Shown here piece by piece: positions 36,405 through 46,210 of a stretch of 64,000 bases of DNA. The notes beneath the pieces are model-generated. The model saw nothing but the letters and a program-made list of their open reading frames with translations. It searched no databases and was not told the DNA's origin. This DNA comes from Flavobacterium salmonis (GTDB lineage: Bacteria > Bacteroidota > Bacteroidia > Flavobacteriales > Flavobacteriaceae): contig NZ_CAIJDP010000071.1 in NCBI RefSeq assembly GCF_903819435.1, forward strand, positions 1 to 64,000, written 5' to 3'. A program made the translations under genes and the position numbers. Each line of letters starts with the position of its first letter. Position 1 is the stretch's first letter.

Positions 36405-37283
36405 TTATCTTAAAGAAAAGCTTGTTTTAGAAACCAACTCGTCATTATCAAAAATATTAATAAAATAAGTTCCTTTTTCGAAATCCTTACCCGGCAAATC
36501 CTCAGAAACATTCACTGATTTATTTTCATACTGCACTGTTGTTTTAAAACTGTATGTCAATGAATTATCACCAAAACTTTCTGTCTTTTTATCACCTAAA
36601 ACATTATTTTTGCTGTCAATAACCTGTACATAATAGCTTTTGTCTCCAGACTTGGCAATTTGGTTTTCAGCAATAGTAAAACTTATTTTTAAAACATCAG
36701 CACGGCTTGCTTTATCAGTTTCAATTTGCTTTCCTGAACTTCTCAGTTTGTAAGCAGCAGTTTTTGTATTTAAAACAGACAATTTAGAACCTTTTTCAAC
36801 AGTTTTAGCTAAGGCCTCATTTTGCCCTACTAAAACTTCATTAAACTTTTTAGATTCTCCCAGGACAACAATTGTGCTGTCTCTTTGAACTGTTAAAACA
36901 CCATTTTGTTTTTTTAATTCATCATTTTCAGCAACCAAAGTCTTCATTTTAGTCTGCAATCCCTGAACCTGTGATTTGAATTTAGAAACATCCCCTTTTG
37001 ATTTATTTAAGTCATCCATCAAAGCCACAACTTTGTCTCTTTCCTGAATTAACTCATCTGACATCGAAGTGTTTTCAGCAATAGCAGCATCATATGTTGC
37101 TTTCAATTCCTGAAGATCTTTCATTACAGATTCTTTTTCTGTCAGAGTGTGTGTAAGTTCTGTTTTTACACCATCAGAATCAGAAGAAAGTTTAAAAATG
37201 TATACTAAACTACCAATTAGTAGGACTGCTAAAACAGCGATTACCGCCTTTAGACTTGAGTTGTTTTTGTTTGGGTTTTCCAT
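36405..37283 (-). CDS. Membrane-anchored coiled-coil protein
   Basis: 292 aa. A single N-terminal helix (AVIAVLAVLLIGSLVYIF) anchors the protein with the bulk outside the cytoplasm. Residues ~40-160 are heptad-rich coiled coil (KVVALMDDLNKSKGDV and KMKTLVAENDELKKQNG). The C-terminal 110 residues are a beta-rich domain (VLKISFTIAENQIA, KSYYVQVIDSKNNVLGDK, GTYFINIFDNDELV). Relatives in flavobacteria are hypothetical or labelled as chromosome partitioning protein, which the sequence does not support: there is no ATPase motif. It divides hutI from hutG on the opposite strand. Confidence 0.7.
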   Translation of the reverse strand: MENPNKNNSSLKAVIAVLAVLLIGSLVYIFKLSSDSDGVKTELTHTLTEKESVMKDLQELKATYDAAIAENTSMSDELIQERDKVVALMDDLNKSKGDVSKFKSQVQGLQTKMKTLVAENDELKKQNGVLTVQRDSTIVVLGESKKFNEVLVGQNEALAKTVEKGSKLSVLNTKTAAYKLRSSGKQIETDKASRADVLKISFTIAENQIAKSGDKSYYVQVIDSKNNVLGDKKTESFGDNSLTYSFKTTVQYENKSVNVSEDLPGKDFEKGTYFINIFDNDELVSKTSFSLR

Positions 37284-37356
37284 ATTTAATAATTTTCTTT
37301 AATAACAAATTTAAATAATTAATGTAAGGTAATAACGTTAGTTAACACAATTATAT

Positions 37357-37364
37357 TATTTTTG
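37357..37364 (+). promoter_or_regulatory. -7 box for hutG
   Basis: TATTTTTG matches TAnnTTTG and ends 16 bp before the hutG ATG. No clear -33 TTG at 17-23 bp. Confidence 0.4.
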
Positions 37365-37380
37365 GATAATATTTTTTTTT

Positions 37381-38418
37381 ATGGATAAATTAATCCCTTT
37401 TACTGTTAATGATTTAGCAAAAGTCACCAACCACCGAAGTGGTGAGATAAAATTTGGGGAAAAAATGATTACTATTCCAAAAGGAGTAGATATAATTGAT
37501 TTTTTAAAAGAAAGTGAGGCTAAATATGTGCTTTTAGGCATTCCTGAAGATATTGGCGTACGTGCTAATTACGGAAGACCCGGTGCAGCATCTGCATGGG
37601 AAAGTGCTTTAAAAAGCATTGCCAACATTCAGCACAATCGTTTTTGTAAAGGAAGTCAGATTATCATTTTAGGGCATATCGATGTAGCTCAAGAAATGCG
37701 TGATGTTGAAAATCTGGATTTCAACGATATTGATGACCGGTCAAAACTGAGCCAGCTGGTTGAAAAAATTGACAAAGAAGTTTCCCATATTATTTTTACT
37801 GTAATCAAGGCTGGAAAAACACCTATTATTATTGGCGGAGGGCATAATAATGCTTACGGCAATATAAAAGGCTCTGCACTTGCAAAAGGAAAGCCTATAA
37901 ATGCTATCAATTTTGACGCTCATTCAGATTTTAGGATTCTTGAAGGACGTCATAGCGGAAACGGATTTTCGTATGCGTATGAAGAAGGTTTCCTTAAAAA
38001 ATACTTCATTTTTGGTTTACATGAAAATTATACCTCAAAAAGCGTACTGGATATTATAAAAAAACTGGAAGACCGCGTGCGTTACAATACTTATGACAGC
38101 ATCAACATACGTGAGGAAAAGGATTTTAATAATGAAATGATAGCTGCACTTGAATTTATAAAAACTGATTCATTTGGGATAGAAATCGATTTGGACGCTA
38201 TTCCAAACATTGCCAGCAGTGCCATGACAATAAGTGGTTTTTCAATCGAACAATTACGGCAGTTTATCTCCTATTTCGGACAGCATAAAAATGCTGCTTA
38301 TTTACATATTTGTGAAGGAGCACCTGATCTGGACAGCTCACCAAACAATCATTTAATTGGCAAATTAATTGGCTATCTGATAACCGATTTTATCAAAGCT
38401 AATCACGAAAAAGTGTAA
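37381..38418 (+). CDS. hutG: Formimidoylglutamase (arginase/ureohydrolase family)
   Basis: 345 aa, ureohydrolase fold. Manganese ligands are visible in IIGGGHNNAYG, NFDAHSDFR and EIDLDAIPN. The start is MDKLIPFTVNDLAKV. The enzyme hydrolyses N-formimino-L-glutamate to glutamate and formamide, the last step of histidine breakdown. Because hutI is two genes away on the same strand, HutG is the better call than arginase or agmatinase. The usual second motif is Asp-x-Asp-x-x-Asp-type in arginases; here ELD-type spacing is replaced by EIDLDAI, as in formimidoylglutamases. Confidence 0.85.
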   Translation: MDKLIPFTVNDLAKVTNHRSGEIKFGEKMITIPKGVDIIDFLKESEAKYVLLGIPEDIGVRANYGRPGAASAWESALKSIANIQHNRFCKGSQIIILGHIDVAQEMRDVENLDFNDIDDRSKLSQLVEKIDKEVSHIIFTVIKAGKTPIIIGGGHNNAYGNIKGSALAKGKPINAINFDAHSDFRILEGRHSGNGFSYAYEEGFLKKYFIFGLHENYTSKSVLDIIKKLEDRVRYNTYDSINIREEKDFNNEMIAALEFIKTDSFGIEIDLDAIPNIASSAMTISGFSIEQLRQFISYFGQHKNAAYLHICEGAPDLDSSPNNHLIGKLIGYLITDFIKANHEKV

Positions 38419-38478
38419 TTATAATTTTCCCTTTTCCAAATAAACCCCGAATCAATTAAACGATTGACCGAATAAAAC

Positions 38479-38486
38479 TATCTTTG
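38479..38486 (+). promoter_or_regulatory. -7 box for the DEAD-box helicase gene
   Basis: TATCTTTG matches TAnnTTTG and lies 43 bp before the start codon. A TTG lies 12 bp upstream of it, which is shorter than the usual spacing. Confidence 0.4.
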
Positions 38487-38529
38487 CACAGAATTTAGCA
38501 CTTAAAACTAAATTCTTAACACATAAGAT

Positions 38530-39780
38530 ATGTTATTCGAAGATTTATCACTTTCAAAAAGTATACAAAAAGCCGTATTTGAAGAAGGCTACCTAAACCC
38601 TACACCTATTCAGGAACAAGCTATTCCGATTGTTTTGGCCGGGAGAGATTTAATTGGCTGTGCACAAACCGGTACAGGAAAAACAGCCGCATTTGCGATT
38701 CCGATTATTCATCAATTACACCGAATTGTAGGCTCATCAAAAAAAGCTAAACAAATTCGTGCCCTTATAGTTACTCCAACACGTGAACTGGCCGTACAAA
38801 TTGGACAAAGTTTTGATACGTATGCCAAATACACCAACCTGACTCAGTTGACAATTTTTGGCGGAGTTTCTCAAAATCCACAAGTAGATACACTAAAAAA
38901 AGGAGTTGATATTTTGGTAGCAACACCAGGAAGACTTTTAGACTTACAAAAACAGGGATTTCTTGATTTAGATCATTTACATGTCTTAGTATTGGATGAG
39001 GCTGATCAAATGCTGGATATGGGATTTGTAAACGATGTAAAAAAAATAGTAAAACTAACCCCTAAAAACAGACAAACACTATTTTTCTCAGCTACTATGC
39101 CAATAGCTATAAGAGAATTGGCAGAAGTGTTTTTAACAGACCCTGAAACAGTTACCGTATCTCCTGTATCTTCAACTGCAGAAAATGTGGAGCAACGCGT
39201 TTATTTTGTTGACAAAACAGAAAAAAGAAACTTACTTTATCATTTAATAAAAACAGAGGGGCTATCAAATGTACTGGTTTTTGCAAGAACCAAACATGGA
39301 GCAGATAATGTGGTTAAAGCGCTTCGTAAAAAAGACATTCCCGCAGAAGCTATTCACGGAGACAAATCTCAAAATGCAAGACAACGTGTTTTAGATGCTT
39401 TTAAAAACAAAGAAGTTGGTGTATTAGTTGCTACAGACATTGCTGCAAGAGGAATTGATATTGATCAGTTACCATTTGTAATTAATTTTGATTTACCAAA
39501 TATTCCGGAAACCTATGTGCATCGAATTGGCCGAACCGGACGTGCTGGTAATGGGGGAATTGCAATTTCATTTTGCGGTAAAGACGAACATCCGTATTGG
39601 AAAGACATTCAAAAATTAATAAAAGTTGATGTAAAAACCATTAGTGATCATCCGTACCAATGGCATGCCGGAAGCCCTGAAGCAACTTCAGAAAAACCTA
39701 AAAATTCAAACAGAAGCGGTGGTGCTCATAAATCAAGAAAATCAAATTCATCTAAGCAAAATAAAAAGCGTTGGTACTAA
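38530..39780 (+). CDS. DEAD-box RNA helicase (RhlE-like)
   Basis: 416 aa. All core motifs can be read: Q motif NPTPIQEQAIP, motif I AQTGTGKTA, PTRELAVQ, GG, TPGRLLDL, motif II VLDEADQML, motif III SAT, and in the second domain VFARTKHGAD, ATDIAARGIDI and HRIGRTGRAG. The C-terminal ~50 residues are basic and serine-rich, an RNA-binding tail. It unwinds short RNA duplexes in ribosome assembly, RNA decay or cold adaptation. The last codons KRWY and stop are part of a terminator shared with the convergent kinase gene (4-bp overlap). Confidence 0.93.
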   Translation: MLFEDLSLSKSIQKAVFEEGYLNPTPIQEQAIPIVLAGRDLIGCAQTGTGKTAAFAIPIIHQLHRIVGSSKKAKQIRALIVTPTRELAVQIGQSFDTYAKYTNLTQLTIFGGVSQNPQVDTLKKGVDILVATPGRLLDLQKQGFLDLDHLHVLVLDEADQMLDMGFVNDVKKIVKLTPKNRQTLFFSATMPIAIRELAEVFLTDPETVTVSPVSSTAENVEQRVYFVDKTEKRNLLYHLIKTEGLSNVLVFARTKHGADNVVKALRKKDIPAEAIHGDKSQNARQRVLDAFKNKEVGVLVATDIAARGIDIDQLPFVINFDLPNIPETYVHRIGRTGRAGNGGIAISFCGKDEHPYWKDIQKLIKVDVKTISDHPYQWHAGSPEATSEKPKNSNRSGGAHKSRKSNSSKQNKKRWY

Positions 39781-39796
39781 TAACCAACGCTTTTTT
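39763..39796. terminator. Bidirectional terminator formed by the last codons of two convergent genes
   Basis: AAAAAGCGTTGGT (39763-39775) pairs with ACCAACGCTTTTT (39783-39795) around the loop actaata, which holds both stop codons (TAA on + at 39778-39780, TAG on - at 39779-39777). Both proteins therefore end inside the hairpin. Confidence 0.85.
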
Positions 39797-41969
39797 CTTC
39801 TAAAATAAGATTATTTATTATTCTGAATAATTTATCCGGTTCAAAAGGCTTCACTATAATATCATTCATTCCTGAAGAAATAGCTTCATCCGCAATCTCA
39901 TCCTTATCAAAAGCAGTAAGAGCCACAATAGGCGTTACATTCCCACTGGAACGAAGTCGCCTGGTTGTTTCAAATCCATTCATTAATGGCATATTAATAT
40001 CCATTAAAACAACATCAAACTCTTCTTTTTTAAGCAAATCAATTGCTGCAAAACCATCATCTGCAACACTACATTTATAATTATTTCTTTCAATTATTTT
40101 TTTAGTAACCAACTGATTCACAAAATTATCATCTACTATTAAAACTTTAAACTGAGAATTGAATTCAAAATCAAATTTACCAACAGCAGCCTTATTTTTT
40201 TCAGGATTTTTCTTAAATGGAATTGTAAAAGTAAATGTTGTACCTTTCCCTAGTGCACTTTTTAAGGAAATAGTACTCCCAAACAAATTAAGCAACTTCT
40301 TTACAATGCTTAGTCCTAATCCTGTGCCCTGATAATCCTCTTCTTTCCTTCCCACTTGTACAAACTTCTCAAAAATCTTGCTTTGATCAGCTAATGCAAT
40401 ACCAATACCATTATCTTTTACCTTGAACTCAATAAAATGATTATCCTCTTCAATCTTCAACAATTTTGCTTTTATTGTAACTTTTCCGTTTTTGGTAAAT
40501 TTAAGTGCATTTCCAACCAAATTCATTAAAATCTGACCAAATCTAAGCTTATCGCCGATTAAATACCGAGGAATTTCCGAATCAATATTAACCAAAATTT
40601 GATTATTATTTTTTTTAGATAAAAATGATAAAGAACTTTTAATCATATCAATTTCCTCTGACAAATCAAAAGTCGAATTTTCCAAAACCACTCTATTTTC
40701 TTCTATTTTATTAATTTGAAGAATATCATTTACCAGTGCCAACAAATATCGGGCAGAAAACTTTAATGAACTAAGATAAGGACTTCCCGACAATTCTTTG
40801 TGTTCTTCTAATAACATATTCGTAACCCCCACCACACCATACAAAGGAGTTCGTAATTCATGACTTATGGTAGAAATAAACTGTGTCTTCAGCAACGAAG
40901 CTTCTTCAGCAATCTCATTTGCTTTTAAAAGCTCTTCATTTGCTTTTTTCTTGATAACAATATTTTTATATAAAGTAAAAATCAATATTAAAAGAACAAA
41001 CGATATTATAATAAATAAAACAACAATAATTCTGGACTTTTTAAGACTTTGGGATTGTGTAACCTTTTCGTTTTCAATTTTATCTATTTCTCTTTTGTAT
41101 TCATCAAGCTCTAAATTAAATCCTGCAACAGAGGCTTTTTTTAACTTTTCCTGACCATACAACTTATCAGTGATTCTATTATAATTAGACAGATTTTCGT
41201 AAGCTTCTTTATACTTTCTGATTTTAATCAAAAAATGAGAGTATTCTAAATATGCATAGGACAAGTCAGATTGTTTCTCACCTTGTTCCTCGGTATTTTT
41301 TCCTGAATCAATTGATTTTTTAAAATAGGCATCTGCTTTTTTATAATCCATTTTATGACTGTAAAACATACCATTAAGCATGTTTACAACAATTGCGACT
41401 GATTCATCCCCATCCCTCTTTTCATATAAATTTATAAATTTCAAAAAAGGAGCACCTTCATCAAAACGCCCAATATCAAAATAAACCCAGGCAATATTTA
41501 CGTTTATAAAATAAACCTGCTTAAAATCATTGATTTTTAAACCATAAGCAATTGATTTTTTGTAATAACGAATACCTTCATCTAACTGTTTTTTTTCAAA
41601 ACAATAGATGTTTCCCAAATTATTATAAATACTATACTTTATTGAATCTGCAGTTGTTCTATTTGCATAGAACAAACTCTTGTTGTAGAAAAAAATAGCC
41701 TTATCAAATTCTGACAATTCATTATAATTATCAGCAATAATTCTATAACAATCAGCAATTAAAAAATCATCTTTTTTTAAAAAAGCATAATTTAAAGCTA
41801 CCCTGGAATTAATTAATGATTTTTCAAAATTTGATTTATTTAAATATAAACATGCCTGTTTAATTAATTCATCGATTTTAGAATCTGAAATTTTTTTAGA
41901 ATGTGCAATTACTGGATTACAAAAGCAATTCAGAAATAACAAGTACAAAAAAATCCTCATTTGGGGCAT
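39777..41969 (-). CDS. Hybrid histidine kinase with periplasmic TPR sensor region
   Basis: 730 aa. Signal or start helix, then TPR repeats (about 30-290; typical NLGNIYCFEKKQLDEGIRYY), a membrane helix at ~313-334, HisKA with H370 in ISTISHELRTP, HATPase at ~465-588 (NLVGNALKFT, DNGIGI, GTGLGLSIVKKL) and a receiver domain at ~605-725 with D657 in VVLMDINMP. No DNA-binding output follows, so the phosphate goes to another protein or the receiver acts by contact. Start is either M1 or M4 (MRIFLYLL, 41960). The input is unknown. The gene's final codons lie in the shared terminator. Confidence 0.92.
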   Translation of the reverse strand: MPQMRIFLYLLFLNCFCNPVIAHSKKISDSKIDELIKQACLYLNKSNFEKSLINSRVALNYAFLKKDDFLIADCYRIIADNYNELSEFDKAIFFYNKSLFYANRTTADSIKYSIYNNLGNIYCFEKKQLDEGIRYYKKSIAYGLKINDFKQVYFINVNIAWVYFDIGRFDEGAPFLKFINLYEKRDGDESVAIVVNMLNGMFYSHKMDYKKADAYFKKSIDSGKNTEEQGEKQSDLSYAYLEYSHFLIKIRKYKEAYENLSNYNRITDKLYGQEKLKKASVAGFNLELDEYKREIDKIENEKVTQSQSLKKSRIIVVLFIIISFVLLILIFTLYKNIVIKKKANEELLKANEIAEEASLLKTQFISTISHELRTPLYGVVGVTNMLLEEHKELSGSPYLSSLKFSARYLLALVNDILQINKIEENRVVLENSTFDLSEEIDMIKSSLSFLSKKNNNQILVNIDSEIPRYLIGDKLRFGQILMNLVGNALKFTKNGKVTIKAKLLKIEEDNHFIEFKVKDNGIGIALADQSKIFEKFVQVGRKEEDYQGTGLGLSIVKKLLNLFGSTISLKSALGKGTTFTFTIPFKKNPEKNKAAVGKFDFEFNSQFKVLIVDDNFVNQLVTKKIIERNNYKCSVADDGFAAIDLLKKEEFDVVLMDINMPLMNGFETTRRLRSSGNVTPIVALTAFDKDEIADEAISSGMNDIIVKPFEPDKLFRIINNLILEEKSVGY

Positions 41970-42113
41970 AATTGGGGGAATTTCGCCAAATATACACTTT
42001 AAAACAAAAAGAGCTGTATTTGATCAACAAATTACAACTCTTTTATATAAAATATCTGTAAAAACTTATATTTAAAGCTCTTAAGTATTAATTCTTATGA
42101 ATCCTTTTGTTTT

Positions 42114-43373
42114 TTATTCTTTATCTGCTTCCCATTGCCCCACTACTGAAGTTGCCAGAGCATTTCCTAAAACATTTGTTGCACTTCTGAACATATCGCA
42201 AAAATGATCAATCGGTAAAATCAAGGCAATTCCTTCAACCGGAATATCAAACATACCACAAGTTGCCGCCACTACAACCAAACTTGCTCTTGGTACACCT
42301 GCAATTCCTTTACTGGTCAACATTAAAACTAAAAGCATAACCATTTGGGTACCTAAATCTAAATGCACATTGTAAAACTGTGCAATGAAGATACTTGCAA
42401 AAGTCATATACATCATACTTCCGTCAAGATTGAAAGAATATCCAAGCGGCAACATAAAAGAAACGATTCTATCTTTTACTCCAAAACTTTCTAATTCTTC
42501 CGTCAATTTTGGAAAAACGGCTTCACTGCTCGTTGTTCCAAAAGCAATTGCTAAGGGCCCGGTTATACGTTTTAATAATTCGATCATTCTTCCTTTTAAG
42601 AAAATAAAACCAACCGCAATCAAAACAACCCACAATGTGCCTATTCCTAATAAAAACGAACCGAAGAACTTAAAGTAAGTTATTAATAATTCTTCAGCAT
42701 CTCTAACAGCAAATACTCCTGCAATAGCTCCAAAAACTCCAATTGGAGCGAAGTTCATTACATAATTCACCATTTTTAATACAATATGTGACATTTTATC
42801 TAAAGCGCCTATAACCGGTTTTACTTTAGCTCCTAAAGATGCCGCAGCTAATCCGAAAAATATTGAAAAGATTACAATCTGCAGAATTTCGTTAGTTGCC
42901 ATAGCTTCAATAATACTCTTAGGAACAATATGCTCAACAAAATTCTCAAAAGATAAATTTTGCGTTTTAGCCGTTACCTCAGAAGCAGCTCCCATATCAA
43001 CATTCCCTAATTTAATACCAACACCCGGCTCTAAAATATTTACATAAAAAAGCCCTATTAATAAGGATATAAAAGAAGCTGTAAAAAACCATCCAAGTGC
43101 CTTACCTCCAATTCTTCCAACAGTTTTAATATCTCCCAATTTTGCAATTCCGACTACCAGAGTAGTGAAAACCAACGGAGAAATAATCATTTGAACCAAT
43201 CGAATAAAAATAGTTGCCAGCATTTTTATTTTATTGCTGAACGATTGTGCTGCTTCAGTTGAAATCGAATTATGCAATATGATTCCTAAAATAGCACCCA
43301 AAATCATGGCTATTAAAATTTGACCTGTCAGTCCGTAAAAAAAAGATTTTTTTTGCTTTTGGATTGTATCCAT
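42114..43373 (-). CDS. Dicarboxylate/amino acid:cation symporter (DctA/GltP family)
   Basis: 419 aa with about eight membrane helices plus two re-entrant loops. Family marks: GAILGIILH, FIRLVQMIISPLVFTTLV, the serine-rich motif AFGTTSSEAVFP, the NMDGT-like motif FNLDGSMMYM, and SKGIAGVPRASLVVVAA. Members import glutamate, aspartate or C4-dicarboxylates with protons or sodium. The substrate cannot be read from these motifs by eye. It lies 51 bp downstream of aroC on the same strand, likely without a functional link. Confidence 0.93.
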   Translation of the reverse strand: MDTIQKQKKSFFYGLTGQILIAMILGAILGIILHNSISTEAAQSFSNKIKMLATIFIRLVQMIISPLVFTTLVVGIAKLGDIKTVGRIGGKALGWFFTASFISLLIGLFYVNILEPGVGIKLGNVDMGAASEVTAKTQNLSFENFVEHIVPKSIIEAMATNEILQIVIFSIFFGLAAASLGAKVKPVIGALDKMSHIVLKMVNYVMNFAPIGVFGAIAGVFAVRDAEELLITYFKFFGSFLLGIGTLWVVLIAVGFIFLKGRMIELLKRITGPLAIAFGTTSSEAVFPKLTEELESFGVKDRIVSFMLPLGYSFNLDGSMMYMTFASIFIAQFYNVHLDLGTQMVMLLVLMLTSKGIAGVPRASLVVVAATCGMFDIPVEGIALILPIDHFCDMFRSATNVLGNALATSVVGQWEADKE

Positions 43374-43423
43374 TATTGTTTTAATTTATAATTAAAAAAA
43401 GACCCTCACTGCCTGCTTTTAAA

Positions 43424-44482
43424 TTAATATGTCTTGTTGATCAAATAAAAATCAGCCAAAACAATAGCTGCCATAGCTTCTACGATAGGCACAGCTCTTG
43501 GCACTACACAAGGATCATGACGTCCTTTTCCGGTCATTGGTGTGATATTTCCTTTATTATCTAATGAATCCTGAGTTTGCATGATAGTCGCAACAGGTTT
43601 AAAAGCTACCCTGAAATAAATATCCATCCCATTACTGATTCCGCCCTGTATTCCTCCTGAAAGATTTGTTTTTGTAGTTGCGTCAGGATTGTATAAGTCG
43701 TTATGCTCGCTTCCTTTCATTTCTGAACCAGAAAAACCGCTTCCGTATTCAAAACCTTTTACTGCATTAATAGACAGCATTGCTTTTCCTAATTCTGCGT
43801 GAAGTTTATCAAAAACCGGTTCCCCTAAACCAACAGGTACATTCTGAATTACACATGAAACCACTCCACCAACTGTATCTCCCTGCTTGCGGATATCACG
43901 AATATACTCTTCCATAATTGCTGCTGATTTTTCATCAGGACAACGTACAGGATTACTTTCTATCTTTGAAAAATCCAATTCCTGATAAGGTGTATCTAAA
44001 TGAATTGGACCTACTGATGAAACGTAGGCATTAATCTTAATTTCAGGCAGCATTTGTTTCGCAATTGCTCCTGCTACTACTCTGCTTGCAGTTTCACGTG
44101 CCGAACTTCTTCCGCCTCCGCGATAATCCCTAAAACCATATTTCTGATCGTATACATAATCAGCATGGCTTGGCCTGTAATTATCTTTTATATGTGAATA
44201 ATCATCTGATTTTTGATTGGTATTCGGAATAACAAATCCAATTGGAGTTCCGGTAGTTTTTCCTTCAAAAATACCTGATAAAAACTGAACTGCATCCGGT
44301 TCTTTTCGTTGAGTTACAATTGCGGACTGTCCCGGTTTTCTTCGGGCCATATCCAATTCAATCGCTTCAAAATCAAGTTCAATTCCTGATGGACAACCGT
44401 CTATGATTCCGCCTAAAGCTTCCCCATGAGATTCTCCAAATGTGGTAACTTTATATAGTGTGCCGTAGCTATTTCCTGCCAT
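43424..44482 (-). CDS. aroC: Chorismate synthase
   Basis: 352 aa from the ATG at 44482 ([20 protein letters not shown]), the standard family N terminus. The open frame extends to 44620 but that part is unlike chorismate synthase and contains the likely promoter. The FMN-dependent enzyme makes chorismate, the branch point of aromatic amino acid and menaquinone synthesis. Signatures: [44 protein letters not shown] and [20 protein letters not shown]. Confidence 0.96.
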   Translation of the reverse strand: MAGNSYGTLYKVTTFGESHGEALGGIIDGCPSGIELDFEAIELDMARRKPGQSAIVTQRKEPDAVQFLSGIFEGKTTGTPIGFVIPNTNQKSDDYSHIKDNYRPSHADYVYDQKYGFRDYRGGGRSSARETASRVVAGAIAKQMLPEIKINAYVSSVGPIHLDTPYQELDFSKIESNPVRCPDEKSAAIMEEYIRDIRKQGDTVGGVVSCVIQNVPVGLGEPVFDKLHAELGKAMLSINAVKGFEYGSGFSGSEMKGSEHNDLYNPDATTKTNLSGGIQGGISNGMDIYFRVAFKPVATIMQTQDSLDNKGNITPMTGKGRHDPCVVPRAVPIVEAMAAIVLADFYLINKTY

Positions 44483-44498
44483 TATAATTAGTTTTGAG

Positions 44499-44506
44499 CA
44501 AATGTA
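44499..44506 (-). promoter_or_regulatory. -7 box for aroC
   Basis: The minus strand reads TACATTTG, an exact TAnnTTTG match, ending 17 bp before the ATG at 44482. This supports the short form of aroC. Confidence 0.5.
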
Positions 44507-44667
44507 AGTTTTATGAATTAAATTAAAAAATTTAAAATTGGTATTCCCCCGATAACTCTCTTTTGAAAAATCATAATTTATTAAAACTGAAGCTAAATTG
44601 ATAACGTTATGATAAAACAAAACTCATTTCAGTTTCTTTAATTTGTTAAACTTCAAATTAAGAAAAA

Positions 44668-45495
44668 TTGAAAAAAAGAAATGTCGAATTAGTCATCATT
44701 TCCGATGTACATTTAGGAACTTACGGCAGCCATGCAAAAGAGCTAAACAACTACCTTTCAAGTATTAAACCAAAAACATTAGTTTTAAATGGAGACATCA
44801 TTGATGCCTGGCAATTTAGAAAATCTTACTTCCCAAAATCACATTTAAAAGTTATTCAGCGTATAATTGGAATGGCTTCAAAAGGTACAAAAGTGTATTA
44901 TATTACTGGAAACCATGATGAAATCCTGAGAAAATTTAGTGATATGAATATGGGGAATTTTTCTTTGTTAGATAAATTAGTTTTAGAATTAGACGATAAA
45001 AAGGCATGGATTTTTCACGGTGACGTTTTTGATGCATCTGTGCAACATTCTAAATGGATTGCAAAATTAGGTGGTTTAGGTTATGATTACTTAATTCTAT
45101 GCAATCGATTTGTAAATTGGTTTTTGGCCAAACTAGGAAGAGAACCTTATTCATTTTCAAAAAAAATAAAGGCCAGTGTAAAAAAAGCCGTTAAATTTAT
45201 TTCAGATTTTGAAACTACTGCTACTGATCTCGCCATAGAAAAAAAATACGATTATGTTATCTGTGGGCACATTCATGAACCCAAAATTATTGAAAAAGAA
45301 AATAAGTATGGTTCAACTTTATATTTAAACTCGGGAGACTGGATTGAAAATTTAACTGCCTTGGAATATCACAAAAAACGATGGAAATTATTCTCGTATT
45401 CTAATGCAGACTTTACTGAAACAGACGAAAATCTTTTTGAAATGGAAGATATTTTAACATCACAATTAATTACTTCGATAATAAAACAAAAGTAA
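44668..45495 (+). CDS. LpxH-like metallophosphoesterase (UDP-2,3-diacylglucosamine diphosphatase family)
   Basis: 275 aa starting at TTG (44668). An in-frame stop lies just upstream and the next ATG would remove the first metal motif, so TTG is needed. Calcineurin-like motifs: ISDVHLG, NGDIIDAW, TGNHDE, HGDVFDA and CGHIHEP. The closest known proteins are LpxH-like enzymes that make lipid X in lipid A synthesis, often called LpxH2. A direct role in lipid A is plausible but not proven, since related phosphoesterases act on other substrates. Confidence 0.85.
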   Translation: MKKRNVELVIISDVHLGTYGSHAKELNNYLSSIKPKTLVLNGDIIDAWQFRKSYFPKSHLKVIQRIIGMASKGTKVYYITGNHDEILRKFSDMNMGNFSLLDKLVLELDDKKAWIFHGDVFDASVQHSKWIAKLGGLGYDYLILCNRFVNWFLAKLGREPYSFSKKIKASVKKAVKFISDFETTATDLAIEKKYDYVICGHIHEPKIIEKENKYGSTLYLNSGDWIENLTALEYHKKRWKLFSYSNADFTETDENLFEMEDILTSQLITSIIKQK

Positions 45496-45592
45496 CTTTT
45501 TAACAACTAATAACTTACCTAAAAATTAGCTTAACAGTAGATGTTTTTTTTGATAAAATATGGGAATTACATAACAATTTTAAATAATTTTA

Positions 45593-45600
45593 TACGTTTG
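45593..45600 (+). promoter_or_regulatory. -7 box for the 165-aa outer-membrane protein
   Basis: TACGTTTG matches TAnnTTTG and ends 48 bp before the start codon. No clear -33 TTG. Confidence 0.4.
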
Positions 45601-45648
45601 AGTTGAACAATAATTATAATTTTGAACAAAAATTAATAACCATTTTTT

Positions 45649-46146
45649 ATGAAAAAAATCATTTTATCTGCTATTACGCTATTAGGTATAGCGTTTACTG
45701 CACAATCACAACAAATTTCTAAACATGCATTAGGATTACGTCTGGGAGACAATAACGGATTTGGAGGAGAAGTATCATACCAATTAGGGTTGAACCAAAA
45801 AAACAGACTTGAATTTGACTTAGGGTTGAGAGACGATAGATATGTTGATGCAATAAAAGGAGTTGCTCTTTATCAATGGGTATGGAATATTGATGGAGGT
45901 TTCAACTGGTATGCCGGTGTTGGTGGTGGTGTTGCAGCCTGGGATTACGATTATAACGGACCTGGAGGAGATTTTGATGACAGCGGAACATATGTTTTTG
46001 CAGCCGGTGATATTGGCATAGAATACAGATTTAAAGAGTTCCCTCTTACCTTATCATTAGATGCCAGACCTGAAATTGGATCAGGATATTACGATGACGA
46101 TAACTTTGGCTTCGATGTAGGTCTAGGAGCAAGATTTAGATTCTAA
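45649..46146 (+). CDS. Small outer-membrane beta-barrel protein
   Basis: 165 aa. Signal peptide MKKIILSAITLLGIAFTAQSQ, then alternating strands rich in Gly and aromatic residues (GLRLGDNNGFGGEVSY, NWYAGVGGGVAAWDY, GIEYRFKEFPLTLSL, GFDVGLGARFRF) ending in the Phe typical for outer-membrane insertion. Eight strands are likely. No enzymatic motif is visible; the role could be structural or pore-like. It is monocistronic, with a bidirectional terminator behind it. Confidence 0.8.
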   Translation: MKKIILSAITLLGIAFTAQSQQISKHALGLRLGDNNGFGGEVSYQLGLNQKNRLEFDLGLRDDRYVDAIKGVALYQWVWNIDGGFNWYAGVGGGVAAWDYDYNGPGGDFDDSGTYVFAAGDIGIEYRFKEFPLTLSLDARPEIGSGYYDDDNFGFDVGLGARFRF

Positions 46147-46172
46147 ATTTCTAAATAAATCATCTACTTTAT

Positions 46173-46210
46173 AAAAAAAATCCTGTCGTTTATGCGACAG
46201 GATTTTTTTT
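46173..46210. terminator. Bidirectional terminator between the 165-aa protein and the PrcB-like gene
   Basis: TCCTGTCG (46181-46188) pairs with CGACAGGA (46195-46202), flanked by eight A and eight T. It ends at the 3' edge of the PrcB-like gene on the other strand. Confidence 0.9.

Noticed and set aside
43424..44620. Longer form of aroC starting at 44620
   Set aside because: The extra 46 residues are unlike chorismate synthase and contain an exact -7 promoter box; MAGNSYG at 44482 is the family start.
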